In this document: positions 25,480-34,793 of the stretch, one piece after another
How the letters are laid out: each line of letters starts with the position of its first letter
Position numbering within the stretch: the first letter of the stretch is position 1
DNA from: UBA9676 sp963837105
GTDB lineage: Bacteria; Actinomycetota; Actinomycetes; Streptosporangiales; Streptosporangiaceae
Direction of reading: 5' to 3'
Length of the DNA stretch: 64,000 nucleotides
Assembly (NCBI GenBank): GCA_963837105.1
Contig: CAWIMG010000021.1
Coordinates: forward strand, 49,610 to 113,609
The notes under the pieces: model-generated
The model's input: the letters and a program-made list of their open reading frames with translations, nothing else
Database searches by the model: none
Told to the model about the DNA's origin: nothing
Translations under genes and position numbers: made by a program

Positions 25480-25776
25480 TCACTCCTCCTCGCTGACCAC
25501 CCGGTGCCGTGCCGACAGCAGCTCGATCTCCGGCCGGGCGGCCACCAGGCGCTCGCAGGCCGCCAGCACCTGGGCGGCGTGGGCCGCGGTCGAGGACACG
25601 ACGGCGACCCCGATCTCGGCCCGCCGGTGCAGGTCCACCTGGCCCGTCTCGGCCACGGCCACCCCGGGCTGGCGCCGGCGGATCTCCGCGGTGATGGCGG
25701 CGACCGCGGACCGCTTCTGCTTCAGCGACCGCACGTCACCGAGCAGGACGTCCAGGGTCAGCGCGCCGACGTACAC
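25480..25776 (-). CDS. DUF503 (YlxP-like) protein
   Basis: The 98-residue protein starts at a GTG and matches the DUF503 family throughout: LTLDVLLGDVRSLKQKRSAV, AVAETGQVDLHRRAEIGVAVVSS and the C-terminal segment ending RHRVVSEEE. It is found between infB and rbfA in many Gram-positive bacteria, where it is thought to take part in ribosome or RNA processes. A ferredoxin-like fold is likely. No catalytic residues are recognised. Confidence 0.9.
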   Translation of the reverse strand: MYVGALTLDVLLGDVRSLKQKRSAVAAITAEIRRRQPGVAVAETGQVDLHRRAEIGVAVVSSTAAHAAQVLAACERLVAARPEIELLSARHRVVSEEE

Positions 25777-25818
25777 CCCGCCTGCCTCAGGCCGTGTCCT
25801 GGCCGCCCGCCGTGCCGG

Positions 25819-28635
25819 TCAGCCGCGCGGCACCTCCCGCATCTCATAGGTCTCGATCATGTCCTCGACCCGGATGTCGCTGTAGCCGATCCCGATGCCG
25901 CACTCGTAGCCCTCGCGGACCTCGGTCACGTCGTCCTTGAACCGGCGCAGCGAATCCACCGTGAGGTTCTCCGAGATCACGACACCATCGCGGATGAGGC
26001 GCGCCTTGCTGCCCCGGGTGATGGTGCCGGACCGGATGAGGCTGCCGGCCACGTTGCCGATCCGGGGCACCCGGAAGATCTCCCGGATCTCCGCCGTGCC
26101 GAGCTGGGCCTCCTCGAACTCGGGCTTCAGCATGCCCTTGAGCGCCGCTTCGATCTCCTCGATCGCCTGGTAGATGACCGAGTAGTAGCGGATGTCAACG
26201 CCCTCGCGCTGGGCCAGTTCCCCGGCCCGGCCGGCTGGCCGTACGTTGAACCCGACGATCACCGCGTCCGAGGCGATGGCCAGGTTGACGTCATCCTGGG
26301 TGATCGCGCCGACACCCCGGCCGATGACGCGGAGCACCACGTCCTCGCCCACATCGATCTTCAGCAGCGCGTCCTCCAGCGCCTCCACCGAGCCGGACAC
26401 GTCGCCCTTGATGATGAGCAGGAGTTCCTCGCGCTCACCCGACTTCAGCGCCGACTCCAGATCCTCCAGCGTGACCCGCGGGCGGCGCTGCGCGAACATG
26501 GCGCTGCGCTCGCGGGCTTCCCGGCGCTCGGCGATCTGCCGGGCCACCCGGTCGTCGGTCACCACCAGGAAGCTGTCGCCCGCGCCGGGAACCGCGGTCA
26601 GGCCCAGCACTTGCACGGGCCGGGACGGCGGTGCGTCCGGCACCGGGTCGGCGTTCTCGTCCAGCAGCGCCCGCACCCGGCCGAAGGCCTCGCCACACAC
26701 GATCGAGTCCCCGACCTTGAGCGTGCCGCGCTGCACCAGCACGGTCGCCACCGGGCCGCGGCCGCGGTCCAGGTGCGCCTCGATGGCGACTCCCTGCGCG
26801 TCCTGGTCCGGATTGGCCCGCAGGTCGAGCTCGGCGTCGGCGGTCAGGATGATCGCCTCCAGCAGGGCATCGATGCCGCGGCCCTCCTTGGCGGAGACGT
26901 CCACGAACAGGGTGGTGCCGCCGAACTCCTCGGCCACCAGGCCGTATTCGGTCAGCTGGGCCCGCACCCGGGCGGGGTCGGCACCTTCCTTGTCGATCTT
27001 GTTCACCGCCACTACCACCGGGACCCCGGCCGCCTGGGCGTGGTTGAGCGCCTCGGTGGTCTGCGGCTTGACCCCATCGTCGGCGGCCACCACCAGCACC
27101 ACCAGGTCGGTGGTCTCGGCGCCACGCGCCCGCATCGCGGTGAAGGCCTCGTGACCGGGGGTGTCGATGAAGGTGATCTTCCGCTCCTGGCCGTCCACCT
27201 CGGTGGTGACCTGGTAGGCGCCGATGTGCTGGGTGATGCCACCGGCCTCCCTGGCCACCATGTTGGTGTGCCGGATGGCGTCGAGCAGCTTGGTCTTGCC
27301 GTGGTCGACATGGCCCATCACCGTCACCACCGGCGGCCGTGGCAGCAGGTCGGCGTCCTCGCCCTCGTCCTCACCGAACTCGATGTGGAACGACTCCAGC
27401 AGCTCCCGGTCCTCTTCCTCGGGGGAGACGACCTGGACGTTGTAGTTGAGCTCGGCACCCAGCAGCTGGAGCGTCTCGTCGTTGACGGACTGGGTGGCGG
27501 TGACCATCTCACCGAGATGGAACAGCACCTGCACCAGCGACGCCGGGTTGACCCCGATCTTGTCCGCGAAATCGCTCAGCGACGCGCCCCGCGACAGCCG
27601 GATGACCTGCCCGTTCCCACGCGGAATGGTGACGCCGCCGATGGCGGGCGCCTGCATGTTGTCGAATTCCACCCGGCGCTGCTTCTTGGACTTGCGGCCG
27701 CGCGACGGCCGCCCGCCGGGACGACCGAAGGCGCCCTGGGTGCCGCCACGGCCACGCCCGCCGGCCCCGCCGGGACGGCCACCAGGGCCGGCACCGGGCC
27801 GCGGCGGGCCGCCACGTGGGCCCGCACCTGCGCCGGGGGCGCCACGGCCAGCACCCGGGCGCGGGCCAGCGCCGGGGCCACCGGGGCCGCGGGGGCCAGG
27901 CCCGCCGGGGCCACCGGGGCCACGGCCGGCACCTGGGCGCGGGGGCATGCTGGTCGGGCTCGGCCGCGGGCCACCCGGCCGGGGACCACCGGGCCGGGAA
28001 AAGTCAGCCGGGCTGGGCCGGCCCGGCCCGGCACCGCCTGGCCGGCCGGGCGCCTGGCCACCGGCCGGGCCGCCGGTGCCGGGCTGGCCGGGCCGTGGTG
28101 GCGCGCCACGGGGGGCGAGCCCCATGCCGGTCGCGGTCGGGCTGTAAGGGTTGTTACCTGGCCGCGGTCCGGTACGCGGCGCGGGCCGGGGTGCCGCCGG
28201 GCCGGGCACCGCACCGGGCGGCGATGGCCGCGGGCCGGGCCGGGGCCCGGCGCTGGGGCGCTGGGCGGGCGGCGCGGAGGCAGCCGGGGGCGCGTCCGAG
28301 AACGACACTGGCACCGGTGGCGGGGCAGCGGCGCCCGGGGCCGTCGTGGCCGGGCCGGCCGCGGCCGGCTGGGCGGCTTCCGGGGCGGGCGCTGGCGCCG
28401 TGCGGCTGCCGTTCTGCCCGTCCGCTGCCGCGGTGGCACCCGCGGCAGCCTTCTTCGCCGGTGCTGGGCTCGGCGCCTGCGCCGAGAACGCTTCCTTGAG
28501 CTTACGGACAACCGGCGCCTCGATGGTGGAGGACGCTGACCGCACGAACTCGCCCATATCCTTGAGCTTGTCCATGACGGCCTTGCTCTCGACGCCGAAC
28601 TCCTTAGCGAGTTCGTATACCCGGACCTTCGCCAC
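25819..28635 (-). CDS. infB: Translation initiation factor IF-2
   Basis: The 938-residue GTPase delivers initiator tRNA to the 30S subunit. The N-terminal IF2N domain (about 1-50, VRVYELAKEFGVESK) is followed by a 270-residue Pro/Gly/Ala/Arg-rich low-complexity region (about 55-330), a second IF2N-type helix (about 350-400), then the G domain with GHVDHGKTKLLD (about 440), DTPGHEAF and NKID, and the C-terminal domains II-IV. The long disordered region is typical of actinobacteria but is repetitive here (many PGG, RPG and GPG units), which also makes the opposite strand look falsely open. Confidence 0.95.
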   Translation of the reverse strand: MAKVRVYELAKEFGVESKAVMDKLKDMGEFVRSASSTIEAPVVRKLKEAFSAQAPSPAPAKKAAAGATAAADGQNGSRTAPAPAPEAAQPAAAGPATTAPGAAAPPPVPVSFSDAPPAASAPPAQRPSAGPRPGPRPSPPGAVPGPAAPRPAPRTGPRPGNNPYSPTATGMGLAPRGAPPRPGQPGTGGPAGGQAPGRPGGAGPGRPSPADFSRPGGPRPGGPRPSPTSMPPRPGAGRGPGGPGGPGPRGPGGPGAGPRPGAGRGAPGAGAGPRGGPPRPGAGPGGRPGGAGGRGRGGTQGAFGRPGGRPSRGRKSKKQRRVEFDNMQAPAIGGVTIPRGNGQVIRLSRGASLSDFADKIGVNPASLVQVLFHLGEMVTATQSVNDETLQLLGAELNYNVQVVSPEEEDRELLESFHIEFGEDEGEDADLLPRPPVVTVMGHVDHGKTKLLDAIRHTNMVAREAGGITQHIGAYQVTTEVDGQERKITFIDTPGHEAFTAMRARGAETTDLVVLVVAADDGVKPQTTEALNHAQAAGVPVVVAVNKIDKEGADPARVRAQLTEYGLVAEEFGGTTLFVDVSAKEGRGIDALLEAIILTADAELDLRANPDQDAQGVAIEAHLDRGRGPVATVLVQRGTLKVGDSIVCGEAFGRVRALLDENADPVPDAPPSRPVQVLGLTAVPGAGDSFLVVTDDRVARQIAERREARERSAMFAQRRPRVTLEDLESALKSGEREELLLIIKGDVSGSVEALEDALLKIDVGEDVVLRVIGRGVGAITQDDVNLAIASDAVIVGFNVRPAGRAGELAQREGVDIRYYSVIYQAIEEIEAALKGMLKPEFEEAQLGTAEIREIFRVPRIGNVAGSLIRSGTITRGSKARLIRDGVVISENLTVDSLRRFKDDVTEVREGYECGIGIGYSDIRVEDMIETYEMREVPRG

Positions 28636-28790
28636 TGCGCTCCCTAACTCGGTCCGGTTCGTCCCGGACCCTCGTGGCCGGCCCGGGCAGCGCGTGCTCC
28701 GGTCGGCCGTCAGACTGGGCTGTTCATCGCCGCGTTCTCATCAGGCGCTCATCACGATTGAATCCTGCTTTCCCGGCACTGCTGTTACGG

Positions 28791-29162
28791 TCACCGCTGT
28801 TCCTGACGCTGCCCGGGCGGGCGGGCCCCGGGCAGTCCTGCCCCGGGCTCCCCGCATACCCCGGCCAGAAATTCCCCGAGCGGGCCGGTAGCCAGTGGTC
28901 CCGGCAGGCGCAGTGCCCGCGGGAACGACCGGCGCCGCTCCGCCTGCTCGAAGCATTCCCGGCTGAGATGCAGGTAGGCACCCCGGCCAGGCAGCTGCGC
29001 CCGGGGATCAGGGACGACGGAGCCGTCTCTGGTCACCACGCGCAGCAGATCGGACTTGGCCGCGCGGGCCCGGCACCCGACACACGTCCGGGCCACAGGC
29101 ACGGGCAACGTCGGCAGGGACCGTCTGGCCATTCCGGGCATTAGCTTACCCCGCCGGGACAT
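28791..29162 (-). CDS. YlxR family RNA-binding protein
   Basis: The product (up to 123 residues) has the YlxR/DUF448 core: ARTCVGCRARAAKSDLLRVV, DPRAQLPGRGAYLHLSRECF and RRRSFPRALRL. The most likely start is the internal Met before ARRSLPTLP rather than the first Met. YlxR binds RNA and in Bacillus has been linked to RNase P. The gene sits between nusA and infB, its classical place. The C-terminal 30 residues are Gly/Pro-rich and probably disordered. Confidence 0.9.
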   Translation of the reverse strand: MSRRGKLMPGMARRSLPTLPVPVARTCVGCRARAAKSDLLRVVTRDGSVVPDPRAQLPGRGAYLHLSRECFEQAERRRSFPRALRLPGPLATGPLGEFLAGVCGEPGAGLPGARPPGQRQEQR

Positions 29163-29180
29163 CTGCCGGCGCCGCGGCTT

Positions 29181-30200
29181 TCAGCTAGAACGCGCCTGCC
29201 CCCGCCCGGTGTTCCCGGCCGTCGGCGGCCCGGCCACCTGGGTGTCCGGCCGGATGTCGATCTTCCAGCCGGTCAGCCGGTGCGCCAGCCGGGCGTTCTG
29301 CCCCTCTTTCCCGATCGCCAGCGACAGCTGGTAGTCCGGCACGATCACCTGGGCCACCCGGGCCACCGGATCCACCACGTCTACCCGCGACACCCGGGCC
29401 GGGGACAGCGCGTTCGCGACGAACTCGGCCGAGTCGTCGGAATAGTCGACGATGTCGATCTTCTCGCCGTGCAGCGCGGCCATGACGTTGCGGACCCGGC
29501 TGCCCATCGGCCCGATGCAGGCACCCTTGGCGTTCACCCCGGCCTGGTGTGACGTCACCGCGATCTTGGTGCGGTGGCCCGCCTCCCGGGCGATGGCCAC
29601 GATGTCCACCGCGCCGCTGGCGATTTCCGGCACTTCCAGTGCGAACAGCTTCTTCACCAGGTTGGGGTGGGTACGGGAGAGGGTGACCGACGGCCCCCGG
29701 TAGCCCTTGCGGACATGCAGGACGTAGCAGCGCAGCCGCTCGCCGTGCACATACCGCTCGCCCGGCACCTGCTCGGTGGGCGGCAGGATGGCCTCGATCT
29801 TGCCCAGGTCCACCAGCACCGCACGCGGATCCCTGCCCTGCTGGATGACCCCGGCCACGACGTCGCCCTCGCGGCCGGCATACTCACCGAAGGTGAGCTC
29901 GTCCTCGGCGTCCCGCAGCCGCTGCAGGATCACCTGCCGGGCAGTGGTCGCCGCGATCCGGCCGAACCCGTCCGGGGTGTCGTCGTACTCCCGCAGCACG
30001 TCGCCGTTCTCGCTGGTCTCGGCGGCCCAGACGGTCACATGCCCGGTCCCGCGGTTCACTTCCACCCGGGCCGTCGCGGCGGCCCCGCCCGAGCGGTGGT
30101 AGGCGACCAGCAGGGCGTCCTCGATGGCCTTGATCGCCAGGTCCATCGAGATGTCCTTCTCGTTTTCCAGGCTGCGCAGGACAGTCAGGTCAATGTCCAT
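29181..30200 (-). CDS. nusA: Transcription termination/antitermination protein NusA
   Basis: I start this at the ATG at 30200 (MDIDLTVLRSLENEKD), preceded by GGGAGG, giving 339 residues, the usual short actinobacterial form. The N-terminal RNA-polymerase-binding domain is followed by S1 (LRCYVLHVRKGYRGPSVTLS), KH1 (TKIAVTSHQAGVNAKGACIG) and KH2 (VIVPDYQLSLAIGKEGQNA). It lacks the acidic C-terminal repeats of proteobacterial NusA. The start overlaps the end of rimP by 11 nt. Confidence 0.95.
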   Translation of the reverse strand: MDIDLTVLRSLENEKDISMDLAIKAIEDALLVAYHRSGGAAATARVEVNRGTGHVTVWAAETSENGDVLREYDDTPDGFGRIAATTARQVILQRLRDAEDELTFGEYAGREGDVVAGVIQQGRDPRAVLVDLGKIEAILPPTEQVPGERYVHGERLRCYVLHVRKGYRGPSVTLSRTHPNLVKKLFALEVPEIASGAVDIVAIAREAGHRTKIAVTSHQAGVNAKGACIGPMGSRVRNVMAALHGEKIDIVDYSDDSAEFVANALSPARVSRVDVVDPVARVAQVIVPDYQLSLAIGKEGQNARLAHRLTGWKIDIRPDTQVAGPPTAGNTGRGQARSS

Positions 30201-30864
30201 CGGCCCTCCCCCGTGCTCGCGGCCCCGCGGCCGCCGGTACGGCACCCCCGGCGCCGGGGTCAGCCGCCGGCCGGCCGAACTCGACCTGCACCCGGCCCGG
30301 GCCCAGTTCGGCGTAGGAGAATGCGCGCTGCTCGCCAGCGAGGTCCAGGGTGACCTCATGGTCGGAGGCGGTGACCACCCGGCCTTCGATCTGGGCGGGC
30401 CGCCCGGCCGCTGATGGCGGGGATGCCGCGCTGGCGCCGTTCTGGCTGGCGTCCAGCAGCGGCACTCTGACCAGCCTGCCCGTGGCCCGGCGCCAGTGCC
30501 GGGGCTGGGTGAGCGGGCGGTCGATGCCGGGCGAGGACACTTCCAGCGTGTACGGCGCTTCCCCCATCGCCCCGGTCGCGTCCAGCCGGGCCGACAGCTC
30601 CCGGCTGATCAGCGCGATCTTGTCCAGCCCCACACCGCCATCGGCGTCCACGTAGACCCGCAGCAGGCGGCGCCGCCCGGCCGCGGTGATCTTGACCGAT
30701 TCCAGGTCCGCCCCGGCGGCGTGCACGACCGGTGCCAGCACCCGGGTCAGTTCCGCCTGGTCGGCATCATGACGCTGGCCGACCGCGGCCGGCCCGGGCA
30801 CCGGGCCGGCGCCGTCAGCCCGATCAGGATGTGACGATCTGTGACGGGAGTTACCGCGCATCAC
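30190..30864 (-). CDS. rimP: Ribosome maturation factor RimP
   Basis: The 224-residue product is somewhat long for RimP because of an N-terminal basic/proline-rich extension of about 35 residues; the start could be further in. The core has LTRVLAPVVHAAGADLESVKI, LLRVYVDADGGVGLDKIA, LISRELSARLD and the signature YTLEVSSPGIDRPLT, followed by an SH3-like C-terminal domain. It opens the rimP-nusA-ylxR-infB operon. A promoter should lie within 30865-31065; I could not pick one. Confidence 0.93.
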   Translation of the reverse strand: MMRGNSRHRSSHPDRADGAGPVPGPAAVGQRHDADQAELTRVLAPVVHAAGADLESVKITAAGRRRLLRVYVDADGGVGLDKIALISRELSARLDATGAMGEAPYTLEVSSPGIDRPLTQPRHWRRATGRLVRVPLLDASQNGASAASPPSAAGRPAQIEGRVVTASDHEVTLDLAGEQRAFSYAELGPGRVQVEFGRPAADPGAGGAVPAAAGPRARGRADGH

Positions 30865-31065
30865 GACCTCCTCGTCCCCGGCCTGTGCTGTTGTCTGCCT
30901 CGTCCTAGGGTATCCGGATCACCGGGTCACCTGGGCTGTGCCGAGGCCGGTGGCAACAGGCTGTGAACACCGATCGTCCTGGCCGCTGCACGGTGGCAGC
31001 CATGGCATGCTGGGTGCCCGTTGGTGACCGGCGCGGCACGGCGGGCGAGAGGCAGGGTGGGTCCG

Positions 31066-31563
31066 GTGAGGCAGGTGACTCGGCGGGGGGTGCTGTCCGC
31101 GGTGGCGGCACTGCCGCTGGCCGCGGCCGGCTGCCAGGGCCTGCGTGTGCTGGGCACACCGCCACGGCCGCTGCCGGACGTCGCCGTGCTGCGTGCGGCC
31201 ATGGACGGCGAAACCCTGCTGATCGACCAGTACACCGCGGTGCTGGCGGCCCAGCCGGGCCTGGCCGGGCTGCTGGATCCCCTGCTCGGCCAGCACCGGG
31301 CGCACCTGGACCGGCTGCGGGCCCGCCTGATCGTGCCGCACGGGGCGGCCACGCCCGCCCCCTCCCCCCGGCCGCACGTCCAGGTACCGGCCGGCCCCGC
31401 CGCCGCCCAGGCCTTCCTGCAGCAGGCCGAGCGCAGCGCCGCCCAGGGACTGCTGGGCCGCCTGGCGGCGGCCTCCCCCTCGCTGGCCCAGTTGCTGGCC
31501 AGCATCTCAGCCGCGGAGGCCAGCCACGCCCTGCTGCTCGGCCCGGGCGGGGCCGCTGGATGA
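31066..31563 (+). CDS. Ferritin-like lipoprotein (DUF4439-neighbour type)
   Basis: The preferred start is the GTG at 31066, downstream of GGGTGGG, giving 165 residues. The N-terminus TRRGVLSAVAALPLAAAGC combines a twin-Arg-like motif with a lipobox, so export and lipid anchoring are likely. The mature part is a helical bundle with AAMDGETLLIDQYTAVL and GQHRAHLDRLRARL, typical of envelope ferritin-like proteins. The last bases overlap the next gene's start (ATGA). The pair lies next to rimP as in other actinobacteria. Function unknown. Confidence 0.75.
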   Translation: MRQVTRRGVLSAVAALPLAAAGCQGLRVLGTPPRPLPDVAVLRAAMDGETLLIDQYTAVLAAQPGLAGLLDPLLGQHRAHLDRLRARLIVPHGAATPAPSPRPHVQVPAGPAAAQAFLQQAERSAAQGLLGRLAAASPSLAQLLASISAAEASHALLLGPGGAAG

Positions 31564-32009
31564 CGGCCTCCCCCACTCCCAGCGCGGCCACCCAGCAGGC
31601 GCGGGCGGCGACGATCCGCGCGCTGCAGACGGCACTGGCGGCCGAGCACACGGCCGTCTATGGCTATGCGGTGGCCGGGTCCCACCTGACCGGCTCGCGG
31701 CGGCAGGCGGCGACCCGCGACTGGATCGCGCACCAGGCGGCGCGCGACACGCTGACCGCGATGGTGGCCGCGCTCGGCGCCCAGCCGGTGCCCGCGTCCG
31801 CCACCTACCGGCTGCCGTTCGCCGTCCGGGGCACCCAGACCGCGGTTGCCCTGCTGGCGCTGCTTGAGGACGGGCTGGCCACCGCCTACCTGGGCATGGT
31901 GGCGCTCACCAGCGACCGGCTGCGGCTGTTCGGCGCGCGGGGCGTGCAGACGGCCGCGCTGCGGGCGACCGGATGGCGCGGCAGTTCGCTGGCGTTCCCG
32001 GGGCTCTAG
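31560..32009 (+). CDS. DUF4439 ferritin-like protein
   Basis: The 149-residue protein matches DUF4439: ALQTALAAEHTAVYGYAVAGSHL at the N-terminus (Glu and Tyr of a ferritin-like helix), HQAARDTLTAMVAALGAQPVPA, then the YRLPFAV segment and LLALLEDGLATAYLGMVAL. The ATG overlaps the stop of the preceding gene, so both are translated together. No signal peptide is seen, so it is presumably cytoplasmic. Metal binding is inferred from the family only. Confidence 0.85.
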   Translation: MTASPTPSAATQQARAATIRALQTALAAEHTAVYGYAVAGSHLTGSRRQAATRDWIAHQAARDTLTAMVAALGAQPVPASATYRLPFAVRGTQTAVALLALLEDGLATAYLGMVALTSDRLRLFGARGVQTAALRATGWRGSSLAFPGL

Positions 32010-32037
32010 CCACCGGTGACGGGATAACCCGGCCGGA

Positions 32038-34187
32038 TCAGCGGCTAGGCAGCGGACCTGGCAGTGGCTCGCTATGCAGGACGGTCAGCCGGGAGACCGC
32101 CCGGGTCAGCGCCACGTAGAGGCGGTGCAGCCCGCGTGGCTGGGCAGCGATCCGGCCCGGTTCCACCACGATGACGTCGTCGAACTCCAGCCCCTTGGCC
32201 AGGGAGACCGGGACCAGGGTGAGCCGCTCGTCCTCGCCGTCGCTGCCGAGTACCTGATGGCCGACCCCGGCCGCGGCCAGCGCCCGGTGCAGTGCCGGGA
32301 TCTGCTCGTCGGAGGCGATCACCGCGGCCGAGCCCGGCCGGGACAGTGCCTGCCCGGCAGGCCGCGGCCAGGGCGCCCGGCAGCGCCCGGGCCGCGACCG
32401 GGGTGACGGTCAGCGACCGCGGATCCTGCCGCAGCGAGCGCGCCGGGGACAGCCCGGGCGCCAGCACCGGCAGCAACGCGCTGGCGTAGTCGAGAATCTG
32501 CCGCGGCACCCGGTAGCCGGTGTCGAGCACCTGCACCGGCGCCTGTGGCTTGCCCAGGTGGGTGAGCAGGGCGGGCCAGTCTCCCGCCGCGGCCGGGGCC
32601 GTCGCCTGCGCCAGGTCGCCGAGCACGGTGGCTGACCCGGTCGCGCACCGGCGGCCGAGCGCCCGGCACTCCATCGCCGACAGATCCTGGGCCTCGTCCA
32701 CCACCACGTGGGCAAGGCTGGGAATCCGCTCGATCAGGTCGCTCGCCTCGTCCACCAGCACGGCGTCGGCGGTCGTCCACCGGGCGCTGCCCGGCCCGCG
32801 CGGCGGCGGATCCCAGCGGATGGCCGCCTGCTCGTCCGGGCTGAGGATGCCGTCGGCCGCGCGGGCGAGCAGATCGGCGTCCGACAGCAACCGCAGCACC
32901 AGCCGCACCGGGTCGGCCGCCGGCCAGGCCGCGTCCACCAGCGCCCGGACCGGGCGGGACCGGCGGACCGCCTCGTGGGTCCGGTCATCGACGGCCTCCC
33001 CGGCCGCCTCCATCCGGGACAGGATGACATGCGCGATGCGGTGGCCGAGCAGGTCGCGGCCGGTCCCGTAGCGCACGCCGCGGGCCCGCAACTGGCTCAT
33101 CTGCTCGCCAACCTCGTGCGCGGGCACCCGCCACCGCCACGAGCCACGGGTCAGCACCAGCGCCTCGGTGGGCTCGGCCAGGCCGGACCACAGCGCCCGC
33201 CGCAGCACGTCCGCCATCCGGGCATCCCCCTTGACCCGGGCAGCCCGGGCCGGGTCGGTGGCCCGCACCGGGACGGCGGCCACCAGGTCGGCCACGGTCA
33301 GCTGCGCCACGTCAGCCTCGCCGAGCGCGGGCAGGACGTTGCGGATATAGGAGAGAAAGGCATTGTTCGGCCCGACCACAAGCACCCCGCCGCGCTGCAT
33401 CCGGCTGGCGCTGGCGTACAGCAGGTAGGCGACCCGGTGCAGCCCGACCGCGGTCTTGCCGGTGCCCGGTGCGCCCTGCACGCAGACCGTCTGGCCCGCC
33501 CCGGCCCGGACGATGTCGTCCTGGTCGGGCTGGATCGTCGCCACGATGTCGCGCATCGGGCCGGATCTGGGCCGTTCGATCTCGGCCAGCACGATGGCGC
33601 TGACCCCGCCCGGCGGGGGCATCCCGGCGGAGAACTTCTCGTCCTCGTAGGCGGTGAGTTCGGCGCCGGCGAACCCGAACCGCCGCCGCAGCGCCAGGCC
33701 CATCGGCTCGGCCGCGCTGGCCCGGTAGAACGGCCGCGAGACCGGTGCCCGCCAGTCGATGACAACCGGATGCCCGTCGGTGTCATGGATGTGGCGGCGG
33801 CCGATGTGCAGTTGCTCGCCGGGCAGTGCCTGCCCGGCGGGATCGTTCCGGCCGGGCGGGGCAGCCGCGCTGCTGGCCGCCGGTCCCGGCCGCCGCCTGC
33901 TCATGCGCAACGACGCCTTCGGCGTAATCCACCCGCCCGAAGAACAGCGGGGCGTCCGGGATCTCCCGCAGGGCCTCCGCCCTGCGGTACAGGTCGGCCT
34001 TGAGGTATTCCTCCGAGACCCGGTCGCCCGCCATGGCCCGCAGGCCAAGCACGTTTTCGCGCATGAGCCGCAGGGATTCGCGGGACCGGCGCAGATGGTC
34101 CCGCTCGGCGGCCAGGACCGGGTCTGGGGGGCCGACGGGTGTGCGGTGCGGCGGGGCGGGGTCGCCGGCCGCACTGGCCGGGGGCAT
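32038..34187 (-). pseudogene. HelD/UvrD-like superfamily 1 ATPase, frame broken twice
   Basis: Three frames must be joined to give one protein of about 715 residues. The N-terminal coiled part (MRENVLGLRAMAGDRVSEEY, from the ATG at 34187 after GAGGTG) runs to near 33840. The middle frame has GRRHIHDTDGHPVVIDWRAP, Walker A GAPGTGKTAVGLHRVAYLLY and VVVDEAQDLSAMECRAL. The last frame (from about 32360) has VIASDEQIP, SLAKGLEFDDVIVVEP and LYVALTRAVSRLTVLH. Both joins need one base removed and both coincide with hairpins containing GGCAGGCACTG (33817-33839 and 32337-32358). HelD proteins recycle RNA polymerase. Either a decaying gene or two sequencing errors at hairpins; I favour the latter slightly. 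Confidence 0.8.
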
Positions 34188-34307
34188 GCGTCAGCACCTC
34201 CGTGGGTGGGAGCCGGCACAAGGTCCAGCAGCCTAGCAAGCCGGTGGTGGGACGTCACCTGATTTCCGGCCACCAGGCCCGCGCGTGCCCGCGGCCCTCC
34301 CGCGGGG

Positions 34308-34589
34308 TCAGTCGTTCTTGCGGGGGAAGACCCGCTTGGCCACGGACACCGTCCCGATGACGGCGAATAGCGCCACCAGGACCGCTGACGGGATGGTCGT
34401 GAGGCCGGGGGGTGAGTTGAAGACCATGTCGCCACCGAAGACGCCGACGAAGAGCACTGCGAGCCACATCGCGACGATGGCTATGGTGCCCCAGAACGCA
34501 GGCACGAATACCCGGGCTGCAATACCCTCGCTAGCACCGATATCGCCAGCGGGTACATCCGTGGAGGGTTCATGCGTCATTGTTGTCAT
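34308..34589 (-). CDS. Small two-helix membrane protein
   Basis: The 93-residue product starts at the ATG at 34589, preceded by a strong GAGGAGGAAG. It has an acidic N-terminal 25 residues and two predicted membrane helices, about 28-50 (PAFWGTIAIVAMWLAVLFVG) and 65-85 (IPSAVLVALFAVIGTVSVAK), ending in a basic RVFPRKND tail. I recognise no family. It lies 204 nt downstream of the sugar permease genes on the same strand and could be the last gene of that operon. Confidence 0.68.
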   Translation of the reverse strand: MTTMTHEPSTDVPAGDIGASEGIAARVFVPAFWGTIAIVAMWLAVLFVGVFGGDMVFNSPPGLTTIPSAVLVALFAVIGTVSVAKRVFPRKND

Positions 34590-34793
34590 GACTTCCTCCT
34601 CTTCTCATTTTTATGGTTGCCCCGCGCGGGCGTCCTCACCAGGGTCTTTTGTCCTGACGTGCCCCCGGTGCGATGCTGGCTGGGCCGACGCTCAATGCCG
34701 CTGTGCCTAACTCGGCCAGCGGGAGATCGCCGTCCGGCCAGGTCGTTGCCGAAGCGCGCGATGTGACAAGCGGGATTGCGGCTTCCGCTGAGG

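Noticed and set aside
25504..28539. Long open frame on the plus strand opposite infB (about 1000 codons)
   Set aside because: It is the antisense of a GC-rich, highly conserved gene; its product is low-complexity without recognisable domains.
32038..34187. Programmed +1 frameshifting at GGCAGGCACTG
   Set aside because: Attractive because the motif recurs, but no known slippery +1 signal (rare codon or stop in the A site with internal Shine-Dalgarno) is evident, and sequencing error at hairpins is simpler.
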